Source of the DNA: an uncultured Francisella sp.
GTDB taxonomy: Bacteria > Pseudomonadota > Gammaproteobacteria > Burkholderiales > Neisseriaceae
Direction of reading: 5' to 3'
NCBI GenBank assembly: GCA_905373555.1
Contig: CAJPTP010000008.1
Span: 1 to 14,551 of the forward strand
DNA: 14,551 nucleotides
Position 1 is the first letter of the stretch; every line of letters begins with the position of its first letter. Position numbers and translations under genes: made by a program. Shown here in pieces: positions 12,088 through 14,551 of the stretch. The notes beneath the pieces were generated by a model. The model was not told the DNA's origin and made no database searches. It saw only the letters and a program-made list of their open reading frames with translations.

Positions 12088-14391
12088 CTAATTGCCCGCC
12101 TCGGCGCCGGCGACGGCGATGCGGTCGGCGTCGACAGAAGCCACGGCGACCATGTTGAGCAGCCTGCGCACCGAAGAGATGGGCGTCACGACATGGCAAG
12201 GCCCGTCGACGCCCATCAAGATCGGCCCCACCGTCACGCCTTTGGCGGCGCTGCGCAGCAGGTTGTAGCCGATGTTCGCGGCCATGACGTTGGGCATGAC
12301 CAGCAAATTGGCCGAGCCCGTGAGGGTGGAGTCGGGCATGATGGAGGCGCGCATCTCGGGGTTCAGCGCCACGTCCGCCTGCATCTCGCCGTCGATCTCC
12401 AAATCGGGGCGCCGCTCGGACACGATGCGGGCCGCCTCGGCCATCTTCATCGCCTCCTCGGTTTGGTAGCTGCCGAAGTTGGAATTGCTGATCAAGGCGA
12501 TCTTGGGCTTGATGCCCAGCCGGGCGATCTCGTCGGCGCACATCTCGGTGACCTCGGCCAGGGTCTGCGCGTCGGGATTGTCGTTGACGTAGGTGTCGGC
12601 GATGAACAGGTTGCGGTTGTTGAGGATGATTGCGTTCATCGCGCAGGCGACGCTGTGGCCTTTTTTATAGCCCAGAACGTCGAGGATGGTGTTGAAGTGG
12701 TACTTGAAGGTGCCGTAGGTGCCGCAGATCATGGCGTCGGCGTCGCCGCGCTTGATCATCGTCGCGCCGATCAAGGTGGTGTTGCCGATCATCCGGCGCT
12801 GGGCGAAGTTTTGATCGACGCCCCGGCGTTTGTTGCGGTTGTAATAGTCCTGCCAGTAGTCGCGGAAGCGCGGGTCGTTCTCGTTGTCCACGAGCTCGAA
12901 ATCGACCCCGGGGCGCGCCGTGAGGCCAAGCTGGCGGATGCGGTTTTCGATCACCGAGCGCCGCCCAATCAAAATCGGCTTGGCCGCCCGGGTGTTGGCC
13001 AGCTGCTGCGCGACGTACAGCACGCGCCGATCCTCGCCCTCGCACAGCACGACCCGCTTGGGGTTTTTCTTGGCGCGGCGGAAGATCGGATTCATGAAAA
13101 GGCTGGTGCGGTAGACAAACTGCACCAGGCTTTCCTCGTAAGCCTGAAGGTCGTCGATTTTTTTGCGCGCGACGCCGGATTCCATCGCCGCCTTGGCCAC
13201 CGCGGGCGCGATCTTGGTGATGAGCCTCGGATCGAAGGGCTTGGGGATGATGTAATCCGGCCCAAAGCCGTGCTCGCCCGCCTCATTCGAGCCGTAGGCC
13301 TGCGCCACCTGGTCGCTTTGCTCGGCCAAAGCCAAATCGGCGATGGCCTTGACCGCCGCGAGCTGCATCTCTTTGTTGATGGTCGTGGCCTGCACGTCCA
13401 AGGCGCCCCTGAAGATGAAGGGGAAGCACAAAACGTTGTTGACTTGGTTGGGGAAGTCGCTGCGGCCGGTGCCGATGATGCAGTCGGGCCGGGCTTTTTT
13501 GGCCTCGGGCGGCCAAATCTCCGGGGTGGGGTTGGCCAGCGCCAAGATCAGGGGATGCGGCCCCATGGTTTTGAGCATCTCGACGCTCAAGACGTTGGGC
13601 TTGGACAAGCCCAAGAAGACGTCGGCGCTCTCGATGACTTGGGCCATGGTCGTGGACGCATCCAAAGGCGAAGCGTAGCGGCGCTTGCTGTCGTCGATGT
13701 TGTCGCGGCTTTGCGCGACCAAGCCCTTGGAATCGAAAACCGAGATGTTCTCTTTTTTCAGCCCCGAGGCGACCAGCAAATCCAAGCAGGCGATCGCGGC
13801 GGCGCCCGCGCCCGAGCACACGAGCTTGACCTCGCCGATGTTCTTGCCCACCACCTTCAGCGCGTTGATCACGGCGGCCGTGGTGATGATCGCGGTGCCG
13901 TGCTGGTCGTCGTGGAAGACGGGGATATTCATCCGCTCGCGCAGCTTCTTTTCGACGTAAAAGCACTCGGGCGCCTTGATGTCCTCAAGGTTAATGCCGC
14001 CGAAGGTCGGCTCGAGCGACGAGATGATGTCCACGAGCTTGTCCGGGTCGGTCTCGTTGACCTCGATGTCGAAAACGTCGATGCCCGCGAACTTCTTGAA
14101 CAGGGTGCCTTTGCCCTCCATCACGGGCTTGCCCGCCAAGGGGCCGATGTTGCCCAAGCCCAAAACGGCCGTGCCGTTGGTCACCACCGCCACCAAATTG
14201 CCTTTGGAGGTGTAGCGGTTCGCCGTCGCGGGGTTTTCGTAGATTTCCATGCACGGCGCCGCGACGCCGGGAGAGTAGGCCAGCGACAAGTCCAGCTGAG
14301 TCGCCAACGGTTTGGAGGGCTCCACGTGAATTTTCCCGGGCGAGGGAAACTCGTGGAAAGCCAAAGCCTGCTCTTTAATGTTCTCGTCCAT
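12088..14391 (-). CDS. maeB: NADP-dependent malic enzyme with C-terminal phosphotransacetylase-like domain (MaeB type)
   Basis: This cytoplasmic enzyme oxidatively decarboxylates malate to pyruvate and CO2, yielding NADPH (cofactor inferred from the family). Its 767 residues match E. coli MaeB (759). The N-terminal malic domain carries AYSPGVAAPC (Tyr39), GKGTLFKKF (Lys94), GGINLEDIKAPECF (metal ligands near 136-137) and FHDDQHGT (159-166). The nucleotide-binding domain has SGAGAAAIA near 193-201. From about residue 430 to the end is a phosphotransacetylase-like domain (starting near NPIFRRAKKNPKRVVLCEGED). In this family it is usually a catalytically inactive regulatory module that senses acetyl-CoA. 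The ATG at 14391 follows GGAG with a 6-nt spacer; the frame extends upstream to 14541 but would then run across the promoter. ldcA follows 28 nt later, probably in the same operon. Confidence 0.97.
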   Translation of the reverse strand: MDENIKEQALAFHEFPSPGKIHVEPSKPLATQLDLSLAYSPGVAAPCMEIYENPATANRYTSKGNLVAVVTNGTAVLGLGNIGPLAGKPVMEGKGTLFKKFAGIDVFDIEVNETDPDKLVDIISSLEPTFGGINLEDIKAPECFYVEKKLRERMNIPVFHDDQHGTAIITTAAVINALKVVGKNIGEVKLVCSGAGAAAIACLDLLVASGLKKENISVFDSKGLVAQSRDNIDDSKRRYASPLDASTTMAQVIESADVFLGLSKPNVLSVEMLKTMGPHPLILALANPTPEIWPPEAKKARPDCIIGTGRSDFPNQVNNVLCFPFIFRGALDVQATTINKEMQLAAVKAIADLALAEQSDQVAQAYGSNEAGEHGFGPDYIIPKPFDPRLITKIAPAVAKAAMESGVARKKIDDLQAYEESLVQFVYRTSLFMNPIFRRAKKNPKRVVLCEGEDRRVLYVAQQLANTRAAKPILIGRRSVIENRIRQLGLTARPGVDFELVDNENDPRFRDYWQDYYNRNKRRGVDQNFAQRRMIGNTTLIGATMIKRGDADAMICGTYGTFKYHFNTILDVLGYKKGHSVACAMNAIILNNRNLFIADTYVNDNPDAQTLAEVTEMCADEIARLGIKPKIALISNSNFGSYQTEEAMKMAEAARIVSERRPDLEIDGEMQADVALNPEMRASIMPDSTLTGSANLLVMPNVMAANIGYNLLRSAAKGVTVGPILMGVDGPCHVVTPISSVRRLLNMVAVASVDADRIAVAGAEAGN
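12090..12102 (-). promoter_or_regulatory. Possible ribosome site and ATT start of ldcA, overlapping the maeB stop
   Basis: The minus strand has GAGG (12102-12099), six spacer bases, and then ATT (12092-12090), in frame with ldcA and overlapping the maeB stop (AATTAG). Starting here would add 11 residues, (M)SARGVLSRRR and then the annotated MLLAG, completing a basic/twin-arginine signal region. The annotated ATG at 12059 has no such upstream site. ATT starts are rare but known (infC and pcnB in E. coli). This is inference from layout only. Confidence 0.35.
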
Positions 14392-14423
14392 CGTTCGCTC
14401 CAAGCGCGCCGCCTCTCGGGGCC

Positions 14424-14443
14424 TGCGCAAGGCGCACATTATA
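14424..14443 (-). promoter_or_regulatory. maeB promoter -10 (TATAAT) with a small hairpin at the transcript start
   Basis: The minus strand has a perfect TATAAT at 14443-14438, 46 nt before the maeB start. The region 17 bp upstream (CGCGTT, near 14461-14466) matches the -35 consensus poorly, so the promoter may need an activator. Just downstream TGCGC/GCGCA (14424-14428 and 14432-14436) forms a 5-bp stem at the likely RNA start. The neighbouring maeB start makes the assignment natural. Confidence 0.65.
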
Positions 14444-14469
14444 CCGAAATTGGCGCGCCGAACGCGAAA

Positions 14470-14488
14470 ATTATTGCCCCGCAACAAT
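14470..14488. promoter_or_regulatory. Imperfect inverted repeat upstream of maeB, possible operator
   Basis: ATTATTGC (14470-14477) and GCAACAAT (14481-14488) match as an inverted repeat at 7 of 8 positions around a 3-bp centre. It is AT-richer than its surroundings and lies about 27 bp upstream of the -10, where an activator overlapping a weak -35 could bind. The regulator is unknown. Confidence 0.35.
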
Positions 14489-14551
14489 CGCAATCGCATG
14501 CGCGCGCAATGCGCGGCGCGCAAGGACGGTTTGGGCCCCAAGGCGCAAGGC

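Noticed and set aside
14496..14520. Alternating GC-rich purine/pyrimidine stretch as Z-DNA or an origin feature
   Set aside because: It is short and in line with the high GC content; no DnaA boxes or other origin elements are visible.
14392..14541. N-terminal extension of maeB
   Set aside because: It overlaps the TATAAT promoter and lacks family similarity; the ATG at 14391 gives the standard MaeB N-terminus.

Overview
The window is GC-rich DNA from a Gram-negative bacterium. A TamA/TamB envelope pair, a Sec-exported PstS, a two-domain MaeB-type malic enzyme and a PhoB-box promoter all point to Proteobacteria. The style of PstS and MaeB suggests a beta-proteobacterium (Burkholderiales-like), but I cannot confirm that without a search. 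All recognisable genes lie on the minus strand and are read from the right edge to the left. No tRNA, rRNA, insertion sequence, phage gene or CRISPR array is visible.

In transcription order, maeB (malic enzyme with a C-terminal phosphotransacetylase-like domain) has its own promoter with a perfect TATAAT. It is followed 28 nt later by an LD-carboxypeptidase (ldcA family) that carries a lipoprotein- or Tat-like N-terminus and may begin at a non-standard ATT codon overlapping the maeB stop. A roughly 225-nt gap follows, holding an AT-rich heptamer tandem repeat in otherwise GC-rich DNA. Next is a phospholipase-D-superfamily protein of cardiolipin-synthase type with an unusual C-terminal membrane segment and charged tail. 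A strong intrinsic terminator separates it from tamA (Omp85-family barrel), which is followed by tamB (giant AsmA-like inner-membrane-anchored protein). After tamB come a hairpin terminator and a 157-nt, 92 % purine tract. The pst locus closes the window: a PhoB box with correctly spaced -10, pstS, an intercistronic hairpin, and what looks like the first codons of pstC running off the left edge.

Functionally there are three blocks: central carbon metabolism plus murein recycling (maeB-ldcA); envelope lipid biogenesis (PLD enzyme, TamA, TamB); and high-affinity phosphate uptake (pstS-pstC). The most interesting points are the cardiolipin-synthase-like gene beside the TAM lipid-transfer system, the possible ATT start of ldcA, the low-complexity tails and inserts in four envelope-related proteins, the heptamer array, and the polypurine tract between tamB and pstS. 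No wholly new system is evident; most of the window is ordinary chromosomal backbone with lineage-specific decoration.
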